From Shewanella colwelliana ATCC 39565 (lineage in GTDB: Bacteria; Pseudomonadota; Gammaproteobacteria; Enterobacterales; Shewanellaceae): 64,000 nt of DNA. The stretch covers positions 156,285 to 220,284 of the forward strand of contig NZ_JAEC01000004.1 of NCBI RefSeq assembly GCF_000518705.1. Reading direction: 5' to 3'. The position numbers and the translations under genes were made by a program. Each line of letters begins with the position of its first letter. Position 1 is the first letter of the stretch. Shown in pieces: positions 10,401-18,473 of this stretch. Below the pieces are notes generated by a model. It worked only from the letters and a program-made list of their open reading frames with translations, ran no database searches and was not told the DNA's origin.

Positions 10401-10883
10401 AATTTGAACGGAGGATCAGAAGCCTATCTGGTGCTACAAGCGATAGACCTGCAAGCCTTATTAGCCATTCAACCACAAGTCGGTATCTATGCCGATGGTT
10501 TTTTTGATGGCGTACTGCCAGTTGAACTAACAAACGGTCAAGTATCGATAGAAGGCGGCCGGCTTGCCGCAAGAGCGCCTGGTGGCTTGATTAAGGTCGA
10601 GAACAACCCTGCCGTGTTACAGATGCGCCTGTCACAACCCTACCTGGATTTTGCTTTTGCCGCCTTGGAAGAGCTCAATTACAGCGAATTATCCAGCTCC
10701 TTTGATATGCAATCAAATGGTGATGCGCAGCTTATGGTCAATGTAAAAGGTCGAGCAAAAGATATTGAACGCCCGATTCACTTGAACTACTCTCAAGAGG
10801 AAAACATGCTACAACTACTTCAAAGTTTACAAATTGGTGATCGGTTGCAAACTCAAATCGAAGAAGCGATGGCTAGCCAATAA
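7461..10883 (+). CDS. ydbH: YdbH family AsmA-like intermembrane phospholipid transport protein
   Basis: The 1140-residue protein has one N-terminal membrane segment (about residues 11-35) followed by a very long periplasmic region rich in beta-strand repeats, as in AsmA-like proteins. It ends with the conserved YdbH C-terminal region (GGLIKVENNP..LQMRL, then MLQLLQSLQIGDRL). In E. coli, YdbH forms a bridge that carries phospholipid from the inner to the outer membrane, partly redundant with TamB and YhdP. Assignment is strengthened by the next two genes, ynbE (91 bases on) and ydbL, which make the same three-gene operon as in enterobacteria. The ATG at 7461 follows AGGGATAG. Confidence 0.92.
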   Translation: MRQGFSNVTQRLMLITVLFFITVGIASSLLIVNMSYLTQAVANRYLMPQGSQVTAITLSLSSLSHLRIDTLSLDVNDSQIHIDGLQLTLAKKPSWLDMGLKDIETIALGNISVALNPTLLNPQSAQDSSSGPTLSLDLNHLPQIAIGPTHFEVKEINTMDFSLDMDYLNLDDQGRVTSALSHQGQLLLAFEVSLNPNQWALNSTLSLERLQGLLNQIAQLPTVNPVGPLGPLIALKETVERHHLALTGDLATSATLDISTAQLTSTHQLSNLSMSVDKIAGTSLQTPLDLQPQSAHPQAEGPISFTLNGPITDLTLALQPLSLQLALSEEQYQGLLRPLDETGLHGLFQRIKDAQQATEFTGSSSLNIHLALQSPLLYRMANAQLTLGSAIAEVTLADFSLSAELTDSRYVHTHNSRHANSQWSLNLKQGAPLCLSALDSGQFNTQPTCNNQDDAFNLAQLKLATHGELIFTGGLNNLGQPTSAMYALTIAPGSELKLQSPAYQRPNIAVTAQQISLQLMQATRLTVTESLTAEVGELLVILEGNQFEFGRPISPLGSDNRHGGSSSQSDFQSILTSQLSTMQFAGASLTMGLQGVEQLSILPMTMTTKSPHLLSRNALTPKDDSLRSDTVTFQSTNEFRFANRYRDQQPPQFSFPEMRVVASNTSIYRHTTNSENQPRETELQLDSASVHSQGFSLNSIKDDSDAQQAKHVITALLHQPGQTSLTYQLDNVTATEHYKKRNKQKNRKTLSLTGATLSQELSWRPANEQFRLSTTEQWQADTLQFNSAHQLTFSSKETVALLDGQLSFNSDINQLLTQSNIWFATQLPADLIGDMSITSDYQLRWQQSGLALAMKMTPKVEISQGSINNFPLEQASFSGDCSLSSRDLLGNITRLGCDALQLKVAAFNPGVLLTDLEATTQISLEGSAFKANKGALAQSNYAVTPQIDYSPISPLRKAQIDIKAHANTLGGSVLLPKFNLNLNGGSEAYLVLQAIDLQALLAIQPQVGIYADGFFDGVLPVELTNGQVSIEGGRLAARAPGGLIKVENNPAVLQMRLSQPYLDFAFAALEELNYSELSSSFDMQSNGDAQLMVNVKGRAKDIERPIHLNYSQEENMLQLLQSLQIGDRLQTQIEEAMASQ

Positions 10884-10973
10884 CACTGTTCAGCTAACAG
10901 TCATATTCGCCCTGTTACGCTATCAATCATAACGATAGCAGCAATCCTGTTTAGCAGATAAAAGGAACTATCC

Positions 10974-11174
10974 GTGAAGAGACTACCCAAATGGCCCTAT
11001 GCAGTTATCATACTACTGCCTGTCGTCACCCTGTTTGGCTGTACGCCAACCGTAAAGATTGAGCCACCCGATAAACCTATCGTCATTAATCTCAATGTTA
11101 AAATTGAGCATGAAATTAAGATTAAAGTCGATAAAGAACTCGACGCACTGCTTAATAATGACGAACTATTTTAA
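10974..11174 (+). CDS. ynbE: YnbE family lipoprotein
   Basis: This 66-residue lipoprotein precursor has a hydrophobic signal and lipobox LFGC (Cys near residue 23). A short mature part, alternating charged and hydrophobic residues (NVKIEHEIKIKVDKELDALL), should form one beta-strand and a helix. In E. coli, YnbE is an outer-membrane lipoprotein that stacks its strand onto the C-terminal end of YdbH to complete the lipid-transport bridge. The start is GTG, supported by AAAGGAA six bases upstream. It sits between ydbH and ydbL. Confidence 0.9.
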   Translation: MKRLPKWPYAVIILLPVVTLFGCTPTVKIEPPDKPIVINLNVKIEHEIKIKVDKELDALLNNDELF

Positions 11175-11200
11175 ACCGACATAGGTATAAGGAGATAAAA

Positions 11201-11521
11201 ATGAAACGTAAACTACTTGTACTCGCGGCAGGTTTATTGCTCAGTATTAATGCCTTTGCGATCTCGCTTCAAGATGCTAAAAGCCAAGGTTTAGTCGGTG
11301 AGCAAACCAACGGTTATCTTGGACTCGTGGTCAACAGTGGTGTGAGCAGCGATTTAGCCACAACCGTAAATGCTAAACGTAAAGCCCACTATCAGAAGAT
11401 CGCCACTAAGAATGGTATTAGTATTGAGGATGTCGCCAAGTTAGCAGCCGAGAAGGCAATAGCGGCGACTAAAAAAGGCCACTATATCCAAACTAAAGAC
11501 GGTAAATGGGTCAAAAAGTAG
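11201..11521 (+). CDS. ydbL: YdbL family periplasmic protein (DUF1318)
   Basis: The 106-residue exported protein has a signal peptide ending near NAFA (residue 20). The DUF1318 domain includes AKSQGLVGEQTNGYLGLV and ends HYIQTKDGKWVKK. In E. coli, YdbL is reported to regulate YnbE multimerisation so that the YdbH-YnbE bridge assembles properly. It starts 26 bases after ynbE, with AAGGAG upstream. No clear terminator follows before the convergent Usp gene. Confidence 0.9.
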   Translation: MKRKLLVLAAGLLLSINAFAISLQDAKSQGLVGEQTNGYLGLVVNSGVSSDLATTVNAKRKAHYQKIATKNGISIEDVAKLAAEKAIAATKKGHYIQTKDGKWVKK

Positions 11522-11589
11522 TAAGTTAATCGTGCTGCGCAGTCAAGGTATTGGCTGCGCCAGCGGCGTATCTAGCTTATTGGTCGCGG

Positions 11590-12507
11590 TTAATGCATGC
11601 TTTGTGGCTTCACCACTAATAGGTCGCAATTAATTCTGTCAATCACTAGCTCTGCGATATTGCCGCACATGTTATTGAGCAATCCTTGATGACCAAAGTC
11701 GCCCACTATCACCAGTTCAGAATCTACCTCCTTAGCGACAGATTCTATAGCATCTTCAGGCAAGGCTTTAGCCACATGAAGCAACGAATTGTTATCATTA
11801 CCACCCCTTGAGTCTAAATGATACTGGCTCAAACAGTTTGAGAGTTTTTCTATGTGGTGCTGCTGATTGGTCCTCTGGTCATTTTCAAGATGAAAAGAGA
11901 TACTGGGGTTATCGCCATAAAAGCAATCGATTAAGTGACAGTCTCCTTGTAGCAAGTGACTAAAGTGGGCTGAGGTTTGCAATACAGTACTGTTTAAGGA
12001 TTTGTGGTCTTCATCTTCACAGCAAGGCTCCACGAAGGACAAAATATGCCCACCTGGCTGCCAAGGATGATCCTTTACCACGAAGACCGGTTGGTCAGAC
12101 TCTCGCACTAAACGTAAATCCAGTGGTTTAATCGTCAACCAGTCCCACATCTTATGCCGCGATGCGGATACCACCACAGCATCGACCTTAAAATCTAAAC
12201 AAAATTGCAGTACGTCATCGCTGCTATGGCAACTGATTGATGCCATCGAAATGTTGATGCCAGTGTGTGCAGCCTTTTTGGTAAACTCATGCAAACAATA
12301 GTACTTCTCTTCTAATGTCGAAGGTTTGCCTATCTCCGTTTTCACCTCAAAGGCATCAAGCAAACGGTTCACCGTGTTGCCATGCTCCAGCAACATAACA
12401 ATTACAGCTGCATGATTCTTTCCCGCAATATAAGCTGCTCGAGAGATCCCTTTTAGGGTAAAGTCATGTTCATCGACCACAACCAAAATCCGCTGATAGC
12501 TGTCCAT
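11590..12507 (-). CDS. UspE-like tandem universal stress protein
   Basis: The 305-residue cytosolic protein has two Usp domains, roughly residues 1-145 (ILVVVDEHD at the start, PVFVVKDHPW at the end) and 150-305 (VIVGDFGHQGLLNN..GNIAELVIDRINCDLLVVKP). The second keeps the G-x2-G-x9-G nucleotide-loop pattern approximately. The first domain resembles E. coli UspE (VKDQPWPEGG). Such proteins accumulate in stress or stationary phase; the biochemical role is unsettled. It is convergent with ydbL and preceded by a 393-base intergenic region. It could be a UspE paralogue rather than the orthologue. Confidence 0.85.
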   Translation of the reverse strand: MDSYQRILVVVDEHDFTLKGISRAAYIAGKNHAAVIVMLLEHGNTVNRLLDAFEVKTEIGKPSTLEEKYYCLHEFTKKAAHTGINISMASISCHSSDDVLQFCLDFKVDAVVVSASRHKMWDWLTIKPLDLRLVRESDQPVFVVKDHPWQPGGHILSFVEPCCEDEDHKSLNSTVLQTSAHFSHLLQGDCHLIDCFYGDNPSISFHLENDQRTNQQHHIEKLSNCLSQYHLDSRGGNDNNSLLHVAKALPEDAIESVAKEVDSELVIVGDFGHQGLLNNMCGNIAELVIDRINCDLLVVKPQSMH

Positions 12508-12900
12508 TACTATTCACCTCATCTTGAGTAACGCATTAATTGTAGTCAAGTCGGACGTAGAAAAGCGTCAGCGAATCCGTATAAACAGGGTAGTAATAGG
12601 CAAACGCATGATAATAGAAATGATTATTGTTAAGACTGTTTTTGACTTAAAACAGGCTGTTTAGCCCGTTTTGTTTAGGGAGGTAATTAATCGCATTCAA
12701 ACAAACACTTACCAAAAATTGGATGTACACCCACCCTCAACGCATAGCAGTCAACTGAAATTAAAGATAAAAAATATTGTTTACAACCGGCAGGCCGACA
12801 GCATTAAAACAACAAGTATTCTTTATTACGTTTAAACAATCCCCATCATTGGGATAATGGTCATCCTACCACCGTAACAAAGCTTACAACGCAACAGCGC
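12508..12900. other. Intergenic region upstream of the Usp gene
   Basis: No credible coding frame is seen in these 393 bases. There is a near-perfect stem-loop at 12649-12672 (AAAACAGGCT, GTTT loop, AGCCCGTTTT, one mismatch) and a weaker imperfect hairpin near 12843-12860. Either could end the leftward GDYXXLXY operon, but neither has a good T run on the minus strand. The promoter of the Usp gene should also lie here; I could not place it. Confidence 0.5.
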
Positions 12901-13407
12901 TTAGATAGGATTAAAATCTTTATCCAACATCTGACTTAGCAACAATTTTCCCGCCGGATCAACGCGAAATTCTCCATATTTAGATAACGCAAACTCATCG
13001 GCTCTGCCCTCCTCAAAGAAAAACGCATTACTGGCAAGTTTCACTTGACCTGCTCGCACCCGATATTGAATGAGTCGTTGATCTGTCTGTAATGTTTCTC
13101 CTTGGTAGAGCCCAACAAATTGCGCCACACCTTGGTTAGCAATGTTGATAACAAATAGCCCGTCTTCATTTTCCTCTTTGACAGTCTGACGAAGGCTAGC
13201 CGCTATGCGGTAATTAAGCGCCATATAATCCCCTTGCATTAATGAGCGAGGATCAACTGGAGCAAGTTCAAAAATCACCACATCGCCACCGGCCAATAAC
13301 TGTTCCTGTTGGTAAATATTGACATTTATCAGCGCGAGTATCGTCAAAGCTGTTACCACCACCCATACGGATGCATAATCTAATTTCAATGATTTATTCA
13401 CCTTCAT
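12901..13407 (-). CDS. GDYXXLXY domain-containing membrane-anchored protein
   Basis: The 168-residue protein has one N-terminal membrane anchor (WVVVTALTILALINVNIY) and then the domain named for its GDYxxLxY motif, seen here as QGDYMALNY after PVDPRSLM. The function of the family is unknown; it is regularly encoded beside DUF4401/DUF2157 membrane proteins, as here. The ATG at 13407 is preferred because GAGGTC lies upstream. An in-frame GTG at 13422 would itself include that ribosome site. The gene overlaps the end of the DUF4401 gene by 14 bases, so translation is probably coupled. Confidence 0.85.
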   Translation of the reverse strand: MKVNKSLKLDYASVWVVVTALTILALINVNIYQQEQLLAGGDVVIFELAPVDPRSLMQGDYMALNYRIAASLRQTVKEENEDGLFVINIANQGVAQFVGLYQGETLQTDQRLIQYRVRAGQVKLASNAFFFEEGRADEFALSKYGEFRVDPAGKLLLSQMLDKDFNPI

Positions 13408-14521
13408 GGTATTTGACCTCACTCCCTGTACTTTCCCGCTCTACTGTTTCGCTCTCACCCATAGCAAATCTGAGGGCTAACAGCAGCAAGCCGCTCGCCA
13501 TTAACCACAACGACTTATCAAACAGATCCATATGCAGCGAGTAATAATAAAGGCCGATAAAAGCGACTAAGCCACACACAGAAAGCACCACCAACTTAAG
13601 CTCGTTATAAAAATAGCCTAACAGCAACATTAATATTGCAGCGCTAACTCCACTCATCACAATGGAAAGCAGACTAATAAATATCGCAACCAAGATAGTG
13701 GTAAACTTGGCTCTCGCTAACATCGCCCCGTTACTTTTAGCATGAGTATTGAGCTGATTTAAGACTTGTCTAATAAGCCAAAGCGCCGACAACAAGATCA
13801 TGGTGATGGCCATATATTGGCTCATCGCTGCATCAAACGTCATCAACACCTTGGGCAGATTCATCATTTGTCCCATCTCAGTCATGGAGACATTTGCCAT
13901 CAACAAATTAATCCCAACCGCATACCCTAATACCCTAAGGCGTTGATAATGCTGAGGCCAGCGGTAGACGCTCAGCCAGATAAGCATAAGTAAAACCACT
14001 AGCAGTGGCAGTACTAGCACCGTCCACTGATTAATGACTAAAATGGCTAACAGACTAGGCACCATGCATAGTGCCGCTACAAATTGATTAATCTTATGAG
14101 GAATCACCAGCCAGTGTAGGGCAAACACTAACAGATAGATTAAGGCGATCAGCGTATCATCAAAGGCATTTAAACGCTCATATATCCCCCAAAGCAGCAT
14201 CAGTTGGCCACAAAGGCTGAAGGCAAACACCATCTGTAATACAAACTCTTGACGATTAGCGCCAATACGGTAATAAACTAAACACCCTAAACACAACAAC
14301 GTCCCAAGGCTAATAAACGACTCAGTGATGTCGGCAACAGATGAAGCACTCGCCAGCACAAAGGCCAATAGAAAAAGTGCCGCTATCCAGCCGCCAAGCA
14401 TTTGCGCCCCAATGATATACCAAGGTACCGACAACTCTGTTTCGGGTAACGTGTCGCCATTGAGTAGCCCTTGATTTGACAAGCTCTGCCATAATTTGCG
14501 CTGGGTGATATTATGGCTCAT
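13394..14521 (-). CDS. DUF4401 domain-containing multi-pass membrane protein
   Basis: The 375-residue protein begins with a short cytosolic head (LWQSLSNQGLLNGD) followed by about ten hydrophobic segments. The head and the first membrane segments (GGWIAALFLLAFVLAS) match the DUF4401 pattern. Function is unknown. It overlaps the DUF2157 gene by 11 bases and the GDYXXLXY gene by 14 bases, so the three are almost certainly cotranslated and probably act as one membrane complex. Confidence 0.85.
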   Translation of the reverse strand: MSHNITQRKLWQSLSNQGLLNGDTLPETELSVPWYIIGAQMLGGWIAALFLLAFVLASASSVADITESFISLGTLLCLGCLVYYRIGANRQEFVLQMVFAFSLCGQLMLLWGIYERLNAFDDTLIALIYLLVFALHWLVIPHKINQFVAALCMVPSLLAILVINQWTVLVLPLLVVLLMLIWLSVYRWPQHYQRLRVLGYAVGINLLMANVSMTEMGQMMNLPKVLMTFDAAMSQYMAITMILLSALWLIRQVLNQLNTHAKSNGAMLARAKFTTILVAIFISLLSIVMSGVSAAILMLLLGYFYNELKLVVLSVCGLVAFIGLYYYSLHMDLFDKSLWLMASGLLLLALRFAMGESETVERESTGSEVKYHEGE

Positions 14522-15587
14522 GGCGGGTTACCTCAGTGTCAACACAGGCCATCTCAATGAACAGTTTCTGCAATTGCTTTAGCCAAATTAAACAGCCGCT
14601 GGTTAACCCCACGACCACCATCGCTAGCATAAAAAAGCCACCGACGGGATCGTTTGAATCTAATAACCCTCTGGATAATAAACCAATTATCACAGCACTA
14701 AGGCTGGTCAACACCAACGTCAGTGGATATAAGGTGGGCAAGCGGTAACGATACCAGCCAAACACGCCCGCCATAGTCAGTAGATAAAACAGGCCCAAGC
14801 AAGCAAACCTAAGATTAAATTTGAACTCAAAAACAACCCAAATCATCATCCACGTTAAACCAAATACCGAGACAAATAGTGCCGTTGTTTCGACACTCGG
14901 ACTGCAAAAATGTGACCGACCTGCCCATTTAACCCGCCTCAACGCAGTAAATACGCCATGCATCATTAAATTACACCAAGCAAACACAGCGATTTGCTCG
15001 ATATCTTCAAATATAAAACTAAACATGCCGGAGAAAGTACGGAAATAGAGCACTAAGCTAACATTGAGTAACACAAGGACGAGTAACCATAACAGGTCAA
15101 ACCCTGCGATGATGGCAAAAGGTAAAATCAGTAACGCCCACGTAGCAAACAACTGCCAGGGATCGGCGCCAGTTTGATAGGTCTGTCCCACTAACGCCAA
15201 TAATGCTCCCACCATGATACTGGCACCCAATAACATTGCGTTAGCCAGTGTCCAGCCATAATGGTTTTCCACACGCTTTGGTGTCGTTTGCTTTCGCTGT
15301 TGTCGATTGAACAGATAGAAGCCAACAATAAACAGTAACAATAGCGATTCAACCAAGGCAAATTTGGTCAAGTTAGTTAAGGCGTTCCAGTTAAACGCCA
15401 TAAAAAAAATCACCCCAGCGCTCAGCAATAGTACGCCAAGATAAAGTAATAAATAACCGATTAGCTTACGCCATTGCTGAATACTTGGGTGTGGCGATGC
15501 CACTGACATCGCGGCTTTGAAATCGTTTGGGCTAATGTGACCGTGGCTAAACCAGTGCCAAACGTCCGAGCGTTGTTTATTTATCAT
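14511..15587 (-). CDS. DUF2157 domain-containing multi-pass membrane protein
   Basis: The 358-residue protein has a DUF2157 N-terminal region (WHWFSHGHISPNDF then WRKLIGYLLLYLGVLLLSAGVIFFMAFNW) and about ten membrane segments. The family has no established function. The ATG at 15587 has a strong AAGGATAAGGG upstream. It lies 34 bases after a small conserved gene and overlaps DUF4401, so all four leftward genes form a probable operon. Confidence 0.85.
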   Translation of the reverse strand: MINKQRSDVWHWFSHGHISPNDFKAAMSVASPHPSIQQWRKLIGYLLLYLGVLLLSAGVIFFMAFNWNALTNLTKFALVESLLLLFIVGFYLFNRQQRKQTTPKRVENHYGWTLANAMLLGASIMVGALLALVGQTYQTGADPWQLFATWALLILPFAIIAGFDLLWLLVLVLLNVSLVLYFRTFSGMFSFIFEDIEQIAVFAWCNLMMHGVFTALRRVKWAGRSHFCSPSVETTALFVSVFGLTWMMIWVVFEFKFNLRFACLGLFYLLTMAGVFGWYRYRLPTLYPLTLVLTSLSAVIIGLLSRGLLDSNDPVGGFFMLAMVVVGLTSGCLIWLKQLQKLFIEMACVDTEVTRHEP

Positions 15588-15621
15588 CCCTTATCCTTGG
15601 AAATAGCGTTGTTGCTTGCCG

Positions 15622-15837
15622 CTAAGCGAGCTTTATCACGTCTGGATGTTGAATACTTGCCGATTCATGGTAAATATCGGCCAAATATTGAGCCAACTCA
15701 GCCTCAACAAGCAAATGGGCGATCACGACATCAGTCACAGGACGGCGCATACCTAATCCTGACTCAATCGCTAACATCCATCCCCGATCACGGCGCGTTA
15801 TAATCATTGTGGTACCAAATACATCAAACTTCGCCAC
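15622..15837 (-). CDS. Small conserved protein, DUF7661-like
   Basis: A 71-residue protein with KFDVFG at the start, RRDRGW, a GMRRP segment and the AQYLADIYHE stretch. These resemble the small DUF7661 family as I recall it. No signal or membrane segment is seen. The start is GTG with GAGGAAGA upstream. It is the first gene of the leftward operon with DUF2157, DUF4401 and GDYXXLXY. Function is unknown and the family name is from memory. Confidence 0.65.
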   Translation of the reverse strand: MAKFDVFGTTMIITRRDRGWMLAIESGLGMRRPVTDVVIAHLLVEAELAQYLADIYHESASIQHPDVIKLA

Positions 15838-16092
15838 ATCTTCCTCGCTTAATCAGCCATCAATCCATAATAGAAAAACTACTGGCCAGATAGCAATTAA
15901 AACTTTTTTGTGCACAACCACCAATCCCTCAACGCCACGCAGTGAGTCAGTTCACAGCTTGCAGATAAAATGAATTAGTAAGCGCTACAGTAAAGACAAA
16001 ACCGGTAAAATGACGTTATCGCGCATAGGCAACATCTACTACTCGCCCTCCCTGTTAAATGCGACTCCCTTTTACTTTGCACCGGAGTGCTA

Positions 16093-17397
16093 ATGATTGC
16101 TATCGAACTCTTTATTGTACTTGCCTTTATCTATCTCGGCGCTCGAATGGGTGGCATTGGTATAGGGTTAGCTGGCGGCGCTGGCGTACTGGTTCTGTCA
16201 CTATTTCTGGGCGTCGATACGGGACACATTCCTGTCGACGTGATCCTGATTATCATGTCGGTTATTGCTGCTATTTCGGCATTGCAAGTCGCTGGCGGCC
16301 TTGATTGGCTTGTAAAGTTAGCAGAGAATTTTTTACGCAAGAACCCTAAGCAGATCACCTTTTATGCCCCTATGGTCACCTATTTGATGACACTGCTTGC
16401 TGGTACGGGACACACAGCTTTTTCTACCTTGCCGGTTATTGCCGAAGTGGCAAAAGAGCAAGGTGTTAGGCCGTCCCGTCCTCTCTCAATCTCTGTGGTC
16501 GCCTCCCAGGTCGCCATTACGGCATCGCCTATATCTGCGGCAGTCGTGTTCTTTTCTGGTATTTTGGAAAATAATGGCGTGAGTTACCTAACACTGCTGT
16601 CTATCGCCATACCATCAACATTTATGGCTTGTATGGCCGGTGCCTTTGTCGCCAATTTTATCGGCTGTGAACTTAAAGAAGACCCGGTTTATCAACAACG
16701 TCTCGCCCAAGGGTTAGTCACAACGAATGCGGTCACGAGTCGTCACATCCTACCCTCTGCGAAACTGGCCACCGCAATCTTTGTTGTCGCGATTATTAGT
16801 GTGGTGGTTTACGCTACACTCATTTCCGACTCAGTAGCATTAATTACCCATCCAAGCTTGAGCCGTAATGACGCCATTATGGTCTTTATGCTGACTGCCG
16901 CCACCGCTATCGTCACCCTAACCAAAATTGATGCAAGCAAGATCCCTGATGCAGCCACATTCAAATCGGGCATGAGCGCTTGTATCTGTGTTCTGGGTGT
17001 CGCATGGTTAGGTGATACTTTTGTGGCGGGTCATATTGAAGAGATTAAAGCAGTGTCATCGGAACTACTCGGTCGCTTTCCTTGGCTGCTAGCAGTGGTA
17101 CTCTTTTTTGCCTCAATGTTACTCTATTCTCAAGGTGCAACCACCACTGCATTAATGCCTGCTGCATTAGCTATCGGTGTTGCACCACTCACTGCAATTG
17201 CGTCGTTTGCAGCCGTAAGTGCCTTGTTCGTACTACCGACCTATCCAACGCTCTTAGCCGCAGTAGAGATGGATGACACGGGGTCAACACGTATAGGAAA
17301 GTGGGTGTTTAATCATCCCTTTTTCATCCCAGGCGTGGTAACTATCAGCACCTCAGTCTTGCTTGGCTTTATATTTGGCCAATTGCTTCTAGGCTAA
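16093..17397 (+). CDS. Anaerobic C4-dicarboxylate transporter, DcuA/DcuB family
   Basis: The 434-residue inner-membrane protein has about ten hydrophobic segments and the Dcu signatures: ARMGGIGIGLAGGAGV near the N-terminus, LLAGTGHTAFSTLPVI, and SQGATTTALMP in the C-terminal half. Dcu proteins exchange fumarate, malate or aspartate for succinate during anaerobic growth. Start ATG 16093 has CGGAG six bases upstream; an in-frame GTG at 16087 overlaps that site. An exported isoaspartyl peptidase that would release aspartate lies nearby, which hints at aspartate as substrate (inference). The gene ends one base before the convergent GGDEF gene. Confidence 0.9.
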   Translation: MIAIELFIVLAFIYLGARMGGIGIGLAGGAGVLVLSLFLGVDTGHIPVDVILIIMSVIAAISALQVAGGLDWLVKLAENFLRKNPKQITFYAPMVTYLMTLLAGTGHTAFSTLPVIAEVAKEQGVRPSRPLSISVVASQVAITASPISAAVVFFSGILENNGVSYLTLLSIAIPSTFMACMAGAFVANFIGCELKEDPVYQQRLAQGLVTTNAVTSRHILPSAKLATAIFVVAIISVVVYATLISDSVALITHPSLSRNDAIMVFMLTAATAIVTLTKIDASKIPDAATFKSGMSACICVLGVAWLGDTFVAGHIEEIKAVSSELLGRFPWLLAVVLFFASMLLYSQGATTTALMPAALAIGVAPLTAIASFAAVSALFVLPTYPTLLAAVEMDDTGSTRIGKWVFNHPFFIPGVVTISTSVLLGFIFGQLLLG

Positions 17398-17398
17398 A

Positions 17399-18403
17399 CT
17401 AATCAAGGCCCGGTTGGCCTTTAGTCCTGCTTGAATTATGGTTAACTTTTTTACCGTACTTTTGCAGGTACATGCGCTGATCGGCTTCTTCAATGGCAGT
17501 ATCTAAAGCGATATCACTATCTGCTGGGATCTCCATAACACCATAGGAAAAATTTAATTGATAAGGTGCTTTTTCTCGTTGTAGGCTTTTGTTCAAATCT
17601 AGGTTAAAACGATCAATCGCCTCTATCGCTGAGCGCATTGTGCTGTCACTAAGCAGGACGATAAATTCGTCGCCGCCAACTCTGCCCAAAATATCAGAAT
17701 CTCTAAATGTATCAACCATCTGCTGCGAAAATAGACGTAATGCCTCATCACCCACCTGATGACCATATTGATCATTTATAGGTTTAAAACTATCAAGATC
17801 GATAAAAACTAGACTACTGCATAGCCCCCTTCGGCGGCTCATGGTCAACGCTTTGTCAGCCAAAATACAAAAACCACGTCGATTGGTTATACCTGTCAAT
17901 TCATCAAGGGTTGCCAACGAAATTGCAGCCAACTCATGCTCCACCATGCTCGAAAGATCAACCAAGGTCTCCATATCCTCGTGGGTCAGGGTTTTAGGCT
18001 CGTCATGAATAATGCACAAGGTACCGATTTTCTGTCCATTTGCGGCCCGTAAAGGTTGTCCAGCATAAAAACGGATATGCGGTGCCCTGGTGACAAGCGG
18101 ATTATCAGCGAAACGTTCATCCAATAAGGTGTCTTGAATATAAAACAGCTCATCGCCCAATATTGCATGGCCACAAAAAGAGATATCTCTGGGTGTCTCT
18201 TTCGCATCTAGCCCCATGGCAGACTTAAACCACTGTCGGTTTTCATCGACCAAGCTCACTAGCGCAATATTAACCCCGAATAAGCGCCTTGCGAGACGCG
18301 TTACGCGATCAAAACGTTCTTCCGGTGAGGTATCAAGAACCTGTAAAGCATTAAGGGTGGCAAGCCGAGTGCTTTCATCTTTAGGTATTTTGGGTACTAA
18401 CAT
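17399..18403 (-). CDS. GAF-GGDEF diguanylate cyclase
   Basis: The 334-residue protein has an N-terminal GAF domain (about residues 20-160, with DENRQWFKS and ISFCGHAI) and a GGDEF domain (about 170-325). The active-site motif is an intact GGDEF near residue 243 in GRVGGDEFIVLL. The inhibitory-site motif RDSD lies exactly five residues before it, so the cyclase should make c-di-GMP and be feedback-inhibited. No membrane segment is seen, so it is a cytosolic sensor with unknown ligand. It is convergent with the Dcu gene. Confidence 0.92.
   Translation of the reverse strand: MLVPKIPKDESTRLATLNALQVLDTSPEERFDRVTRLARRLFGVNIALVSLVDENRQWFKSAMGLDAKETPRDISFCGHAILGDELFYIQDTLLDERFADNPLVTRAPHIRFYAGQPLRAANGQKIGTLCIIHDEPKTLTHEDMETLVDLSSMVEHELAAISLATLDELTGITNRRGFCILADKALTMSRRRGLCSSLVFIDLDSFKPINDQYGHQVGDEALRLFSQQMVDTFRDSDILGRVGGDEFIVLLSDSTMRSAIEAIDRFNLDLNKSLQREKAPYQLNFSYGVMEIPADSDIALDTAIEEADQRMYLQKYGKKVNHNSSRTKGQPGLD
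17405..17422. terminator. Short hairpin at the dcu/GGDEF junction
   Basis: AAGGCC/GGCCTT around CGGTT lies inside the last codons of the GGDEF gene, eight bases past the dcu stop. The T run is poor, so it is only a weak candidate terminator for dcu. Confidence 0.3.
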
Positions 18404-18473
18404 AGAGAATAAGCCCTTTAGGGTGGGGAAAGTTCCCCAAAAAAAACATCAAACATTAATTGGGAAAAACCAA

